From UBA4951 sp963652335 (lineage in GTDB: Bacteria; Bacillota_I; Bacilli_A; RFN20; CAG-826): 42,093 bases of DNA. The position numbers and the translations under genes were made by a program. The DNA lies in contig CAVJSS010000009.1 in NCBI GenBank assembly GCA_963652335.1, positions 1 to 42,093 of the forward strand, written 5' to 3'. Positions 13,821 through 21,824 of the stretch are shown here, one piece after another (the first letter of the stretch is position 1; each line of letters opens with the position of its first letter). Below the pieces are notes generated by a model, which was given only the letters and a program-made list of their open reading frames with translations, was not told where the DNA came from and searched no databases.

Positions 13821-14858
13821 ATGTGGTGGATATATCCTTTGTACTTAGCTCTTGTCGCCCTAGTTGTGTTCGTTTCGATAAAATTGGGGGACATGGTTGA
13901 TCTTTTGGACAAAAAAACCAAGATTAGCGGCGCGTTTATCGGTGGAGTCCTTCTCGCTGCGGTCACCTCCTTGCCTGAATTGTTCACCGCAATAAGTTCG
14001 GTTTTGATTGTCAAGGACCCTAGTTTGGTCATTGGAGACATTCTTGGGTCGGATATTTTCAATTTGATGATTTTAGCCGTTTATTCCTTGATGTTTTTCA
14101 AGAATTTCAGAAAATGCAAAATAAACAAATTCCACATAATTTCTTTGATTGTCTTGATATTTTTCTATGTTTGCACGGCTTACGCTATATTCGCTCCGAA
14201 GGAATATCAGCCGATGCTTGGGGATATCAATGCTTTAAGCATCGTCATATTCATCGTTTATGTGATAACCATAATCAAGCAGCCGAAAGAGCAAGACAAC
14301 GATGAAATATCTCAAGAAAAGCATGAATCAAAGCTCTCACTCAAAGTCGTTATCATATTGTTTATCGTGTTGGCTGTCGTATTGGTAGGACTTTCGATCG
14401 GGATTTCTTTGGTTACGGAACTTATAATCAAAGAGATTCCGGCGTTGTCTGGGTCGGTAGGCGGAGCTGTTCTTCTTGGCATTTGCACGTCTTTGCCAGA
14501 AGTCATTTCCACCTTCCATTTGTTCAAACTGAAGAATTTCAACGCTGGATATGGGAATATGATTGGTTCTTGCACCTTCAACTTCTCGATTTTGGCTGTT
14601 GCTGATTTCATTTCTTGGAAAGCGACTTGTGGGGTCGATCAGATTTCCGAACGTGGTATTTTTTGGAACGATGCCAGCGCTCAATGGATGACGATCTTTG
14701 GGGCTATCGTCATTCTTTCTATTGGCATCATAACTTGTCTTAAATGTTTCACGAAATTCTTTGATGGTAAAAAAAGAGGGCTTATCCTAACGATTTTCGT
14801 CGCTTTGATAGCCCTTGGCTCATATATTTGCTCTTTGGTTTTCAAATTTCCTCTATAA
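13821..14858 (+). CDS. Sodium/calcium-exchanger-family cation antiporter
   Basis: A protein of about 345 residues with two internal repeats typical of CaCA (YrbG-like) antiporters. Repeat 1 has GGVLLAAVTSLPELFTAISS and GDILGSDIFNLMIL; repeat 2 has GGAVLLGICTSLPEVISTFHL and GNMIGSCTFNFSILAV. The acidic residue of each SLPE motif is the expected ion ligand, and ten or so membrane segments fit the family. A short charged loop (EQDNDEISQEKHESKLS) separates the halves. ATG 13821 is preferred over TTG 13791: GGGAG lies about 6 bases upstream, and the TTG form would add an uncharacteristic polar N-terminus. The ion is unknown; Ca2+, Mn2+ or Na+ are possible. It overlaps exonuclease III tail-to-tail by 6 bases. 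Confidence 0.88.
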   Translation: MWWIYPLYLALVALVVFVSIKLGDMVDLLDKKTKISGAFIGGVLLAAVTSLPELFTAISSVLIVKDPSLVIGDILGSDIFNLMILAVYSLMFFKNFRKCKINKFHIISLIVLIFFYVCTAYAIFAPKEYQPMLGDINALSIVIFIVYVITIIKQPKEQDNDEISQEKHESKLSLKVVIILFIVLAVVLVGLSIGISLVTELIIKEIPALSGSVGGAVLLGICTSLPEVISTFHLFKLKNFNAGYGNMIGSCTFNFSILAVADFISWKATCGVDQISERGIFWNDASAQWMTIFGAIVILSIGIITCLKCFTKFFDGKKRGLILTIFVALIALGSYICSLVFKFPL

Positions 14859-15617
14859 ATCGATGTCCAATTCGATCGGACAATGGTCGGAGCCATAGAT
14901 TTCGTTATGGATTATTGAATCTTTTACCTTGTCCATTATCCTTTCTGATACTAAAAAATAATCTATTCTCCAGCCGATGTTTTTTGCGCGGGATTGGAAA
15001 CGATATGACCACCAACTATATTCGATTTTATTGGGATAAAGTTCTCTATAAGCGTCTTTGAAGCCATTTGACAAAAGCTTGGAGAAAGCATTTCTTTCCT
15101 CAACCGTATACCCTGGATTCCCTTCGTTCGATTTCGGGTTCTTTAAGTCAATCGGCTTATGGGCTACGTTCAAGTCGCCTGTATAGATGATCGGCTTGCT
15201 TTTGTCTAATTCGGTCAGATATTCGGCTAAATCCTTCTCGAATTGCATCCTAAAGCCCAATCTTTTCAATCCTTCTCCAGCGTTAGGAACATAGGCAGCT
15301 ACGAAATAAAAATCGCTATATTCCAAGGTAATGACACGCCCTTCTTCATCGTATTTTCCTTCTTTCAATCCATAATGGATCGACAAAGGCTCTCTTTTAA
15401 CGAAAACGGTGACTCCTGAATACCCCTTTTTGATTTTGGAAACCGTCCAATATGTTTTATAGCCAGTTGGTTCGAATGGGAAAGACAAATGGAGATCCTC
15501 GCTGTATTTCGATTCTTGGATTGCGAATATGTCGGCATTGAGGGCATCGAAATCAGAAACGAAATCCTTGCCTAATATGGCTCTTATGCCGTTGACGTTG
15601 AAAGATATTATTTTCAT
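14853..15617 (-). CDS. xth: Exodeoxyribonuclease III
   Basis: A 254-residue AP endonuclease/3'-exonuclease of the ExoIII family, for base-excision repair in the cytoplasm. Visible motifs: MKIISFNVNGIRA start, IFAIQESK (metal-binding Glu), YVPNAGEGLKRLGFR, TGDLNVAHKPIDL (catalytic GDLN), GWRIDYFLVS, and GSDHCPIELDI with the catalytic His. All expected motifs are present at the usual length. There is no obvious ribosome site before the ATG at 15617. It lies 50 bases downstream of the ABC permease on the same strand and may be transcribed with it. The gene symbol is the family name. Confidence 0.95.
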   Translation of the reverse strand: MKIISFNVNGIRAILGKDFVSDFDALNADIFAIQESKYSEDLHLSFPFEPTGYKTYWTVSKIKKGYSGVTVFVKREPLSIHYGLKEGKYDEEGRVITLEYSDFYFVAAYVPNAGEGLKRLGFRMQFEKDLAEYLTELDKSKPIIYTGDLNVAHKPIDLKNPKSNEGNPGYTVEERNAFSKLLSNGFKDAYRELYPNKIEYSWWSYRFQSRAKNIGWRIDYFLVSERIMDKVKDSIIHNEIYGSDHCPIELDIDL

Positions 15618-15667
15618 GAAAATAAGTTAGACCAATTCGCTATGAAACTCAACGAGGAGATATTGTT

Positions 15668-17473
15668 TTAAAGCGGCAAATCTTTCTTTTTGAATTTGAT
15701 TGTTCCGAAGACATATCCAGCGATGCCAACAACCAACAATATGGATAACTTCCAATATATATTTACGGAATTCCTGGTTATATCCATGACATCGAAGAGG
15801 GTAATCAAGGAGAAATAATTGAATACGTTCAAAGCATCGAATCTGATGATCGATGGGACGATTTCCGATCCGAACATCCCAACTATCGTCGCAACCAAAG
15901 CGAATATGGTCAATCCTCCGCCTATGGCCAACGAATACCTGGATCTATTGAAAATGCAACTTATGGCAAAGCAGAATCCGCTCAAAGCGAACAAGACCAA
16001 GAAGGCGCCGAGGTTCATTAGGAAAACCCCACCTAACGTAACGGCGGTGTTCATGGCCCGTACCGTGCAATAGCAAGCGACGGAAGTCGCGGTGGTGCAT
16101 AAGAACATCATAAATAAACTCAATGTCATGAACAGCCCCTGAGTTATCGTTACGGATTCCCTACGTGTCCCGGTTGAAAGAATATAGGCCATCGACCCTG
16201 AATCCACTGCTCCGGCGACCATGTTGTTGATCGAAAGGATCATATAAATCATCGGAAGCAACAAACCTGCGATCTTATAGAAAATATATCCGACAATAAG
16301 GCCATAAAGATCCATTTGACCCACTTCCTCTATCGCTCCGGAAACGTCATCCGGCAATGCGGATAAGAATGAACCGGCGAGTTTTTCGACCAATGAATTC
16401 ATCATTTCCTTTACTTTGGAAGCATAAATTTCATCGCTCCAGCCTTCCTTTAACGCTTCATCGTTCAATTTTTCCAAACGATAATTGCAAGTCGCTTCAT
16501 AAGAAAGGATTCGTTCATAACAATCGTTATAGACTTTGTCGTAGGTGTACCCAAAACTTTCGAAAGTCTCCTTGTCTATTCCATAATCGGCGATCATCGC
16601 CAACAAAACGTCGACTGATTCTTTGGCAGTCAAGGTGCAGGCTGCCATTTTGCATGCGGCTTCTCTTGATCGTTCGATTCGATACAAGGATCTGGAATTT
16701 GAAGAAAGATATGATTCTATTGATTCATTTAAGATATAGGGAATCATGCTATCCACATCGTAATCTGGCAATAAATCGATATCGTTGTTTTCATACATCT
16801 CAATCACCTGATCCATAGGGCGAACCGGTCCAGTCCCAGCTTGCACTACCATTATCCAGTCGTCGGAATAACGCTTATAGCCGAGGCTTTGAGCGTATGT
16901 ATCATAATAATCGGTAAGCTTTTCGTTGGAAGATTCAATGGCTGATTCTTTTGAGAAAGATATCGCGGTAGGCTTTGATGAATTCCATTCGTCCAATGAT
17001 CCTTCGCTTGGCTTTGAATCGATCCAAAAAACAAAGGAAGTCGCATATTTTTGACACAATGAACTATCGGAAGCCGGCTTTTCATCAATCCATGATTCAT
17101 AAGATTTTTGATATTCATCGGTAGATTGATAGTCTGCTTCCAAAGGCATTTTGGCATACCAATCGTCTATGCAAATCGTATAGTCTTTTATATCGGCGTA
17201 ATTGGAAGCGAAATCGGAAGCGAAATACGAATCGTATTTGACTTCGGCCACCATTCCGACCGAATAGAAATTTAAAGACATCTTTCCGACATATCCATCC
17301 AATTCGGATTGAAGCACGCTGTTGCGGATCGAAGAGATCAACGTTCCTATCGAATCACCGCCAGTGATGATCATTATCGAGGCGACCATGATGCATTCCA
17401 AAACGGTTATTATCAGCCAACTGGTGCCGTTTGTTTTCAGACATTGTTTGAATAAAGCCTTACTTAGTTTCAT
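15668..17473 (-). CDS. ABC-2-type permease with large ectodomain
   Basis: A 601-residue permease. An N-terminal segment (MKLSKALFKQ...SWLIITVLECIMVASIMI) is followed by a large soluble region of about 360 residues, then about six membrane segments starting near LPMIYMILSINNMVAGAVDSG. The second half resembles ABC-2 permeases: GSMAYILSTGTRRESVTITQGLFM is typical of that group. ATG 17473 is chosen rather than an upstream in-frame ATG because GGAGG (17481-17485 on this strand) precedes it by 7 bases; it overlaps the ATPase gene by 14 bases. The ectodomain is rich in Ser/Asp/Tyr with no recognised fold. The partner ATPases follow upstream. It probably exports a peptide, lipid or drug. Confidence 0.75.
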   Translation of the reverse strand: MKLSKALFKQCLKTNGTSWLIITVLECIMVASIMIITGGDSIGTLISSIRNSVLQSELDGYVGKMSLNFYSVGMVAEVKYDSYFASDFASNYADIKDYTICIDDWYAKMPLEADYQSTDEYQKSYESWIDEKPASDSSLCQKYATSFVFWIDSKPSEGSLDEWNSSKPTAISFSKESAIESSNEKLTDYYDTYAQSLGYKRYSDDWIMVVQAGTGPVRPMDQVIEMYENNDIDLLPDYDVDSMIPYILNESIESYLSSNSRSLYRIERSREAACKMAACTLTAKESVDVLLAMIADYGIDKETFESFGYTYDKVYNDCYERILSYEATCNYRLEKLNDEALKEGWSDEIYASKVKEMMNSLVEKLAGSFLSALPDDVSGAIEEVGQMDLYGLIVGYIFYKIAGLLLPMIYMILSINNMVAGAVDSGSMAYILSTGTRRESVTITQGLFMTLSLFMMFLCTTATSVACYCTVRAMNTAVTLGGVFLMNLGAFLVLFALSGFCFAISCIFNRSRYSLAIGGGLTIFALVATIVGMFGSEIVPSIIRFDALNVFNYFSLITLFDVMDITRNSVNIYWKLSILLVVGIAGYVFGTIKFKKKDLPL

Positions 17474-18371
17474 CTTCCGCCTCCTTGAATTTTCTATTGA
17501 AGTAGTTTTGCAAAGTATCATGCTTCTCCACTAACGATTCTATTTGGTATTTGCTTAAGAATCTTAAGAATTCATCGATGGTCTCTTTGGGAACATTGAA
17601 TTCCAGTTCCCTATCGTTCATAGTTTTTCCGATTTTGAATTTGGATTCTTTCACCATTTTTTTCGCTTCGGATTCTTTAAAAGCCTTAACGTAGAATGTT
17701 TGGGTGTCTGGATTGGATATTTTGGATAGTTCAACTATATCGATTATTTTGCCTTTGTCGATCAAGGCGACCCTATCGCAGGTTGCTTCCACTTCTTCGT
17801 AAAGGTGAGTGGACATCAAAATGGTTTTTCCCTTTTCGTGTTCTTCTTTGATGATTGAAAGGAATTCGTCTCTCATCAGCGGATCCAAACCGGTGGTTGG
17901 CTCATCTAAAATAATTATTTCTGGATCATTCATCAACGCTGCCACCAAAGCGGTTTTTTGTTTCATTCCTTTAGACATGCGTTTAAGGGACGCTTTTGGA
18001 TCCAGGGCCAATTTTTTGATCAATTCATTGGCTTTGCCAAAATCCTTCAATCCGGATAATTCGGCCTGCATTTTCAAAAATGAAATTCCGTTTTTCAAAT
18101 CAGGAAAAGCTATTTCGCCAGGAACGTATCCGACGATTTTCGCGATATCGGCTTCGTGTTCATGACAAGCCATTCCGTTTACGCTTACCGATCCTGAAGT
18201 AGGGTTCAAGAACCCCATAATAAGTCGGATAGTGGTCGTTTTTCCTGCCCCATTTGATCCGACGAAGCCGATCATCTCGCCCTTTTTGATTTCGAAATTC
18301 AAATCGAAAATGCCACGGCTTAACCCATAATCCTTAGTGAGATTCGTTGCTTTGATAACGATGTCATTCAT
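17460..18371 (-). CDS. ABC transporter ATPase (exporter, first of pair)
   Basis: A 303-residue ABC ATPase. Walker A is GFVGSNGAGKTTT, the signature is RMSKGMKQKTAL (LSGGQ-like, with Met and Lys changes common in this group), Walker B is IIILDEPTTGLDP, and the H-loop is MSTHLYEE. The C-terminal tail (about residues 215-303) resembles the accessory region of drug-type ABC-2 exporters. Two ATPases plus one permease in one operon suggest a heterodimeric motor. Its start overlaps the other ATPase by 4 bases. Confidence 0.92.
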   Translation of the reverse strand: MNDIVIKATNLTKDYGLSRGIFDLNFEIKKGEMIGFVGSNGAGKTTTIRLIMGFLNPTSGSVSVNGMACHEHEADIAKIVGYVPGEIAFPDLKNGISFLKMQAELSGLKDFGKANELIKKLALDPKASLKRMSKGMKQKTALVAALMNDPEIIILDEPTTGLDPLMRDEFLSIIKEEHEKGKTILMSTHLYEEVEATCDRVALIDKGKIIDIVELSKISNPDTQTFYVKAFKESEAKKMVKESKFKIGKTMNDRELEFNVPKETIDEFLRFLSKYQIESLVEKHDTLQNYFNRKFKEAEDETK

Positions 18372-19315
18372 TTTATGGCCTCGAATTCCTTTGATGACGA
18401 ATAGAATTTCATAAAGAAGTCTTCCAACGATTCTTTTTTATTGGTTAAAGAAACAATCTCATAAGAGGAAAGATCCTTGAGCAATCGATTGATATCTTTG
18501 TCGTCCATTGCAAAAAATAACGTGCTTTCTTCAGCAATAGAGAAATAAACGAAATTTGGATGCGCCGCCTTAAATGAGTCGGCGTCATTTTTGCTTTTGA
18601 ATTTTATCGTATACGATTGATTTGAGGAATTATGCAACGAATCGGTGCTGATTTCCGATACCAATCTGCCATCTTTGATGATCAAAACCCTAGTGCAGCA
18701 AGCGTCTACTTCCGAAAAAATATGGGAAGATAAAAGAATGGTTTTCCCTTTCTTTTGTTCTTCTTTGACTAGTTCGATGAACTTTTCTTGCATTCTATGA
18801 TCCAAGCCGGATGTAGGCTCATCTAAAATAAGAATCTCGGGATCGTTCATGAAGGCGGAGATTATAGCTAGCTTTCTTTTGTTTCCCAAAGACATCCGCT
18901 TGGTGTCGACTTTGAGTTCGGATTTTGTTATTTCGAAATAGTTGATCAATTTATCCTTCAATTCATCGTTGAAAACGTTGGACATCGATTGTTCCAACGA
19001 AAGGAATTGGTATCCGTTCAATCCCGATGGCAAAGCGATTTCTCCAGGAACATAACCGACGTATTTCAACGTTTTATCGTAATGGGTTCTGGCATTCATC
19101 CCTTCTATGGTTATTTCTCCTTTGTCTGGGGATGAAAATCCTATGATGTGACGGATGGTTGTGGATTTTCCAGCTCCGTTAGGCCCTAAAAATCCAAGGC
19201 ATTCGCCCTTGTATAATTTAAAGGAGACGTCGAAAACGCCACGCCCAGACCCATAGTCTTTGGTCACATTATCAACGTTGATGACTATTTCCTTTTTTTC
19301 TTTTGGCACAGCCAA
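18368..19315 (-). CDS. ABC transporter ATPase (exporter, second of pair)
   Basis: A 315-residue ABC ATPase, first gene of this minus-strand operon. It has Walker A GFLGPNGAGKSTTI, signature RMSLGNKRKLAII, Walker B ILILDEPTSGLD and H-loop LSSHIFSE. It is paralogous to its neighbour, sharing VTKDYGSGRGVFDVSF with LTKDYGLSRGIFDLNF. The start is TTG (19313-19315) without a good ribosome site, so the true start is uncertain; no ATG lies nearby in frame. The divergent neighbour starts at 19436. Confidence 0.9.
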   Translation of the reverse strand: MAVPKEKKEIVINVDNVTKDYGSGRGVFDVSFKLYKGECLGFLGPNGAGKSTTIRHIIGFSSPDKGEITIEGMNARTHYDKTLKYVGYVPGEIALPSGLNGYQFLSLEQSMSNVFNDELKDKLINYFEITKSELKVDTKRMSLGNKRKLAIISAFMNDPEILILDEPTSGLDHRMQEKFIELVKEEQKKGKTILLSSHIFSEVDACCTRVLIIKDGRLVSEISTDSLHNSSNQSYTIKFKSKNDADSFKAAHPNFVYFSIAEESTLFFAMDDKDINRLLKDLSSYEIVSLTNKKESLEDFFMKFYSSSKEFEAIK

Positions 19316-19400
19316 ATGATAACCGATTAAAAAAGATTGAAAAAGTCTTCTGATGGCAATTTACGGAAATAAACGCGATTTTTAAGGCTTTGAATGATAT

Positions 19401-19428
19401 TTTTCAAATAATGAAAATGAGATATAAT
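19401..19428 (+). promoter_or_regulatory. Promoter for the six-segment membrane gene, possibly leaderless
   Basis: TATAAT lies at 19423-19428, only 7 bases before ATG 19436, with TTTTCA (19401-19406) as a poor -35. No ribosome-binding sequence lies between. If this -10 is used, the transcript would start at or next to the ATG, giving a leaderless mRNA. Confidence 0.5.
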
Positions 19429-19435
19429 CAAAAAC

Positions 19436-20062
19436 ATGAGCAGATTCATCAATCAATTCAGATACCATGCGAAAAGGACGTTTGCATTGATCTTCATTAT
19501 TTTGGCCATCGCCTTCCAAGTCGCGAATTTCACGGTCGGCATAATAAACATCGCATCTGGTTCTAAAGCGTCTTTCAACTTCATTTGGAATTTCATTATC
19601 TTAATGATTTGCTATGTAAGGATGCTCAAAGGGAATGTCGAAGATACGACGAAGGCATGCGTTGGAGTCCTTACTTTCGTCTATCTTTCCACTATCAGCC
19701 TTGTTTTCGACACCATTTATTCCGCCATCGATATCGGGCTTTCTTCCGATAGGCTCCAGCTCATTATCCAAATCGTCATTTTCGTTCTTATGGCTATGGA
19801 GACCGCGCTTGGCATCGCAACTGCGGTAAAACTCCGCCGATTGATCTATGGGTTTGGGAAAACGAGTCTTAAGCAAGTCAAGATTTTGGCTGGTTTTTTC
19901 TTTGCTCTTCTCATCCTGGGCCAAGCTGCATATATCGGGATATGGTTTTTGTTTGTCGGAGATCTATCCAACGTCATAACCGTTCTTTTGCTTTTGCTAT
20001 CGCCTATCAGCGAACTATTTGCCTCGATTGCCGCCTGGATAACTCTTTCGCGAATTGAATAG
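19436..20062 (+). CDS. Membrane protein with about six segments, function unknown
   Basis: A 208-residue hydrophobic protein that I do not recognise. About six membrane segments are visible (for example TFALIFIILAIAFQVANFTVGI, FNFIWNFIILMICYV, IIQIVIFVLMAMETALGIA, ILAGFFFALLILGQAAYIGIWFLF). There is no catalytic-looking motif and few charged residues inside segments. It lies divergent from the ABC exporter operon and directly before tRNA-Thr, whose promoter lies just after its stop. TATAAT 7 bases before ATG suggests a leaderless transcript. A role cannot be assigned. Confidence 0.7.
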   Translation: MSRFINQFRYHAKRTFALIFIILAIAFQVANFTVGIINIASGSKASFNFIWNFIILMICYVRMLKGNVEDTTKACVGVLTFVYLSTISLVFDTIYSAIDIGLSSDRLQLIIQIVIFVLMAMETALGIATAVKLRRLIYGFGKTSLKQVKILAGFFFALLILGQAAYIGIWFLFVGDLSNVITVLLLLLSPISELFASIAAWITLSRIE

Positions 20063-20083
20063 ATAAACGAATTGGGGTATATT
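20055..20083 (+). promoter_or_regulatory. Promoter of tRNA-Thr
   Basis: TTGAAT (20055-20060) and TATATT (20078-20083) are 17 bases apart. The -10 lies 9 bases before the tRNA. It overlaps the last codons of the preceding membrane gene. Confidence 0.7.
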
Positions 20084-20092
20084 ATTTCTCGT

Positions 20093-20168
20093 GCCGACTT
20101 AGCTCAATTGGCAGAGCAACTGAATCGTAATCAGTAGGTTGGTGGTTCGATTCCGCTAGTCGGCACCA
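20093..20168 (+). tRNA. tRNA-Thr (CGT), CCA encoded
   Basis: A 76-base cloverleaf. The acceptor stem GCCGACT/AGTCGGC is seven perfect pairs, and the D-loop reads TAGCTCAATTGGCAGAGC. The anticodon stem is ACTGA/TCAGT with loop ATCGTAA, giving anticodon CGT for ACG. The T-arm contains GGTTCGATTCC, and the 3' ACCA is in the genome. It has its own promoter and is followed by a strong terminator (20181-20209), so it is a single-gene unit. Confidence 0.97.
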
Positions 20169-20180
20169 TTTATCAAAGGC

Positions 20181-20209
20181 AAGCTCGATGGATTCCATTG
20201 GGCTTTTTT
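20181..20209 (+). terminator. Terminator of tRNA-Thr
   Basis: AAGCTCGATGG (20181-20191) pairs with CCATTGGGCTT (20195-20205) across an ATT loop, 11 pairs including two G-T, followed by T-run to 20209. Strong terminator 12 bases after the tRNA. Confidence 0.85.
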
Positions 20210-20234
20210 GGTACTTGAAATGCTTAATTTTTGC

Positions 20235-20263
20235 TTGCACCGAATTAATGCCGTCTCTATAAT
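20235..20263 (+). promoter_or_regulatory. Promoter of tRNA-Val
   Basis: TTGCAC (20235-20240) and a consensus TATAAT (20258-20263) are exactly 17 bases apart. A small leader hairpin CGCGTT-AAA-AACGCG (20270-20284) lies between the promoter and the tRNA. Confidence 0.75.
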
Positions 20264-20295
20264 AATGGACGCGTTAAAAACGCGGCCAGCTAAGT

Positions 20296-20371
20296 GGGTG
20301 TTTAGCTCAGCTGGGAGAGCACCTGTTTGACGTACAGGAGGTCGTGAGTTCGATCCTCGCAGCACCCACCA
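20296..20371 (+). tRNA. tRNA-Val (GAC), CCA encoded
   Basis: A 76-base cloverleaf with acceptor GGGTGTT/AGCACCC (one G-T), anticodon arm CCTGT-TTGACGT-ACAGG with anticodon GAC for GTC/GTT, T-arm GAGTTCGATCCTC and encoded ACCA end. It sits between its own promoter and a GC-rich terminator-like hairpin downstream. Confidence 0.97.
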
Positions 20372-20390
20372 TCTCTATTACAACGAAAAG

Positions 20391-20414
20391 CCGGGGTCAG
20401 CACCTGGTTTTTTT
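20391..20414 (+). terminator. Terminator of tRNA-Val
   Basis: CCGGG (20391-20395) pairs with CCTGG (20103-type run at 20403-20407, one G-T) and a T-run 20408-20414 follows. The stem has a bulged G. The T-run overlaps the -35 of the next tRNA. Confidence 0.5.
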
Positions 20415-20441
20415 GTTATTTCTCCGAAATTCGTATATAAT
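20413..20441 (+). promoter_or_regulatory. Promoter of tRNA-Gly
   Basis: TTGTTA (20413-20418) and TATAAT (20436-20441) are 17 bases apart; the tRNA starts 10 bases after the -10. Its -35 is packed into the T-run of the tRNA-Val terminator. Confidence 0.75.
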
Positions 20442-20450
20442 CTCTTTGCT

Positions 20451-20524
20451 GCGCGTGTAGTTCAATGGCAGAATTCCAGCTTCCCAAGCTGGTCACACGG
20501 GTTCGATTCCCGCCACGCGCTCCA
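20451..20524 (+). tRNA. tRNA-Gly (CCC), CCA encoded
   Basis: A 74-base cloverleaf. The acceptor stem GCGCGTG/CACGCGC is seven perfect pairs. Anticodon arm CCAGC-TTCCCAA-GCTGG has anticodon CCC for GGG. T-arm GGGTTCGATTCCC and encoded CCA after discriminator T. The terminator at 20537-20566 closes this unit. CCC is a minor glycine tRNA, which fits an A/T-leaning genome as an auxiliary to a TCC tRNA elsewhere. Confidence 0.97.
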
Positions 20525-20536
20525 TTGTTTTGATTG

Positions 20537-20566
20537 GAACTGGCGCGATTGTTGCTGGTTCTTTTT
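20537..20566 (+). terminator. Terminator of tRNA-Gly
   Basis: GAACTGGC (20537-20544) pairs with GCTGGTTC (20554-20561), 8 pairs including two wobbles, then TTTTT (20562-20566). It lies 12 bases after the tRNA. Confidence 0.8.
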
Positions 20567-20606
20567 GCTTCTTGGCCTTTTTGTGACGTGAATGTAGAAC
20601 TTCGAT

Positions 20607-20636
20607 TTGCCAAGAAAGCTCCAACCAGAATATATT
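20607..20636 (+). promoter_or_regulatory. Candidate promoter for the DUF2804 gene
   Basis: TTGCCA (20607-20612) and TATATT (20631-20636) with an 18-base spacer. This would give a leader of about 50 bases. Confidence 0.45.
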
Positions 20637-20691
20637 CATATAGATAACGAGAGAAGAACGCCTTTTTGATACCGAGCTGTTGACGTAAAAT

Positions 20692-21729
20692 ATGATTATG
20701 AAAAAAGAACAACATATGCTTTCGAGCGGGCCGTTGCTAAATGAAAACGGTGATTTGAATGAAGCTGGATACGCCTTTTCTTTGATAAAGGAATATGATA
20801 GAAAATCGATTAAGGCCAGCAAGTGGCGAACAAAAGAATGGGACTACTATTATATTGGGAATAACGAATATGGAATCGCCTTGACTATTGACGACAATGG
20901 TTATATGGATCTTTGCTCAGTAACTTTGCTTGATTTTACGAATTCTTCGTATCTAGAAAAGATGGTTGTCCATCCGTTTAGCTTCGGGAAAAGGAAACTT
21001 CCTTCTTCATCTACCGAAGGCAATACGATGTATATTGACAAAAAAGTCATCATGAAATTCTTGCACGAAAAAGATTCCAGGCACATATTGTGCATCTTTG
21101 ATAAATTTGGGAAAAAGGGCGAAAAACTAGAAGTAGATATATTTTTGAAGGAAACGAACGGCAATTCGATGACCATAGCCACGCCATTCAACAAAAAGGG
21201 CCATTTTTACTACAATCAGAAAATCAACAACCTTATGGCAAGCGGATACGTAAGGCTTGGCGATAGGGTTTTAGATTTTTCTTCGGACTGCTATGGAGTT
21301 TTGGATTGGGGAAGAGGGGTTTGGACATATAACAATACTTGGTATTGGAGTTCTTTGTCTGGAAAAATCGGAGAAGATACGATCGGATGGAATCTTGGTT
21401 ATGGCTTTGGTGATACTTCGAAAGCCAACGAAAACATGCTTTTCGTCAATGATAAAGCTTATAAGCTAAAAGATGTCACTTTCAATATTCCAAAGAAAAA
21501 CGGAAAAGACGATTTTCTTTCTCCTTGGACCTTAACTTCAGAAAGCAAAGACATAAATCTTGAATTCACGCCTATTTTGGATCGGCATGGCGGGGCTAAT
21601 TTGCTGATTATGAAAAGCGATCAGCATCAAGTTTTCGGAAAATGGAATGGATATTTCTCGATCGAAGGAAAAAAGATCGAGATAATCGACAAAGTCGGTT
21701 TTGCAGAAAAAGTATCGAATCGTTGGTAA
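20692..21729 (+). CDS. DUF2804-family protein
   Basis: A 345-residue protein that matches the DUF2804 family throughout. Landmarks are the N-terminal LLNENGDLNEAGYA and GYMDLCSVTLLDF, then CYGVLDWGRGVWTYNNTWYWSSLSG and GWNLGYGFGDTS, and the family-end pattern NRW, all in order. The length is typical and there is no signal peptide. The biochemical role of the family is not established. Several Trp/Tyr-rich segments (WDYYYIG, WTYNNTWYWSS) suggest a beta-rich fold that might bind lipid or carbohydrate. ATG 20692 lacks a clear ribosome site; ATG 20698 is an alternative start. A hairpin TTCAAC/GTTGAA with T-rich tail follows the stop. Confidence 0.8.
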   Translation: MIMKKEQHMLSSGPLLNENGDLNEAGYAFSLIKEYDRKSIKASKWRTKEWDYYYIGNNEYGIALTIDDNGYMDLCSVTLLDFTNSSYLEKMVVHPFSFGKRKLPSSSTEGNTMYIDKKVIMKFLHEKDSRHILCIFDKFGKKGEKLEVDIFLKETNGNSMTIATPFNKKGHFYYNQKINNLMASGYVRLGDRVLDFSSDCYGVLDWGRGVWTYNNTWYWSSLSGKIGEDTIGWNLGYGFGDTSKANENMLFVNDKAYKLKDVTFNIPKKNGKDDFLSPWTLTSESKDINLEFTPILDRHGGANLLIMKSDQHQVFGKWNGYFSIEGKKIEIIDKVGFAEKVSNRW

Positions 21730-21740
21730 TCGTTTTTTGG

Positions 21741-21770
21741 TTCAACGTAATTAAAGAGTTGAATTTTCAT
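21741..21770 (+). terminator. Weak terminator after the DUF2804 gene
   Basis: TTCAAC (21741-21746) and GTTGAA (21758-21763) form a 6-bp stem with an 11-base loop, then TTTTCATTTT. It overlaps a candidate -35 (TTGAAT, 21759-21764) of the next gene, whose TATAAT is at 21780-21785. Confidence 0.4.
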
Positions 21771-21785
21771 TTTAATGTTTATAAT
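21759..21785 (+). promoter_or_regulatory. Candidate promoter of the large lipoprotein
   Basis: TATAAT (21780-21785) is a perfect -10; TTGAAT at 21759-21764 gives a short 15-base spacer. The -10 is the convincing part. Confidence 0.5.
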
Positions 21786-21824
21786 AGCCTTCATCTTAAT
21801 TAGATGAATCGATTGGAGAAAACT

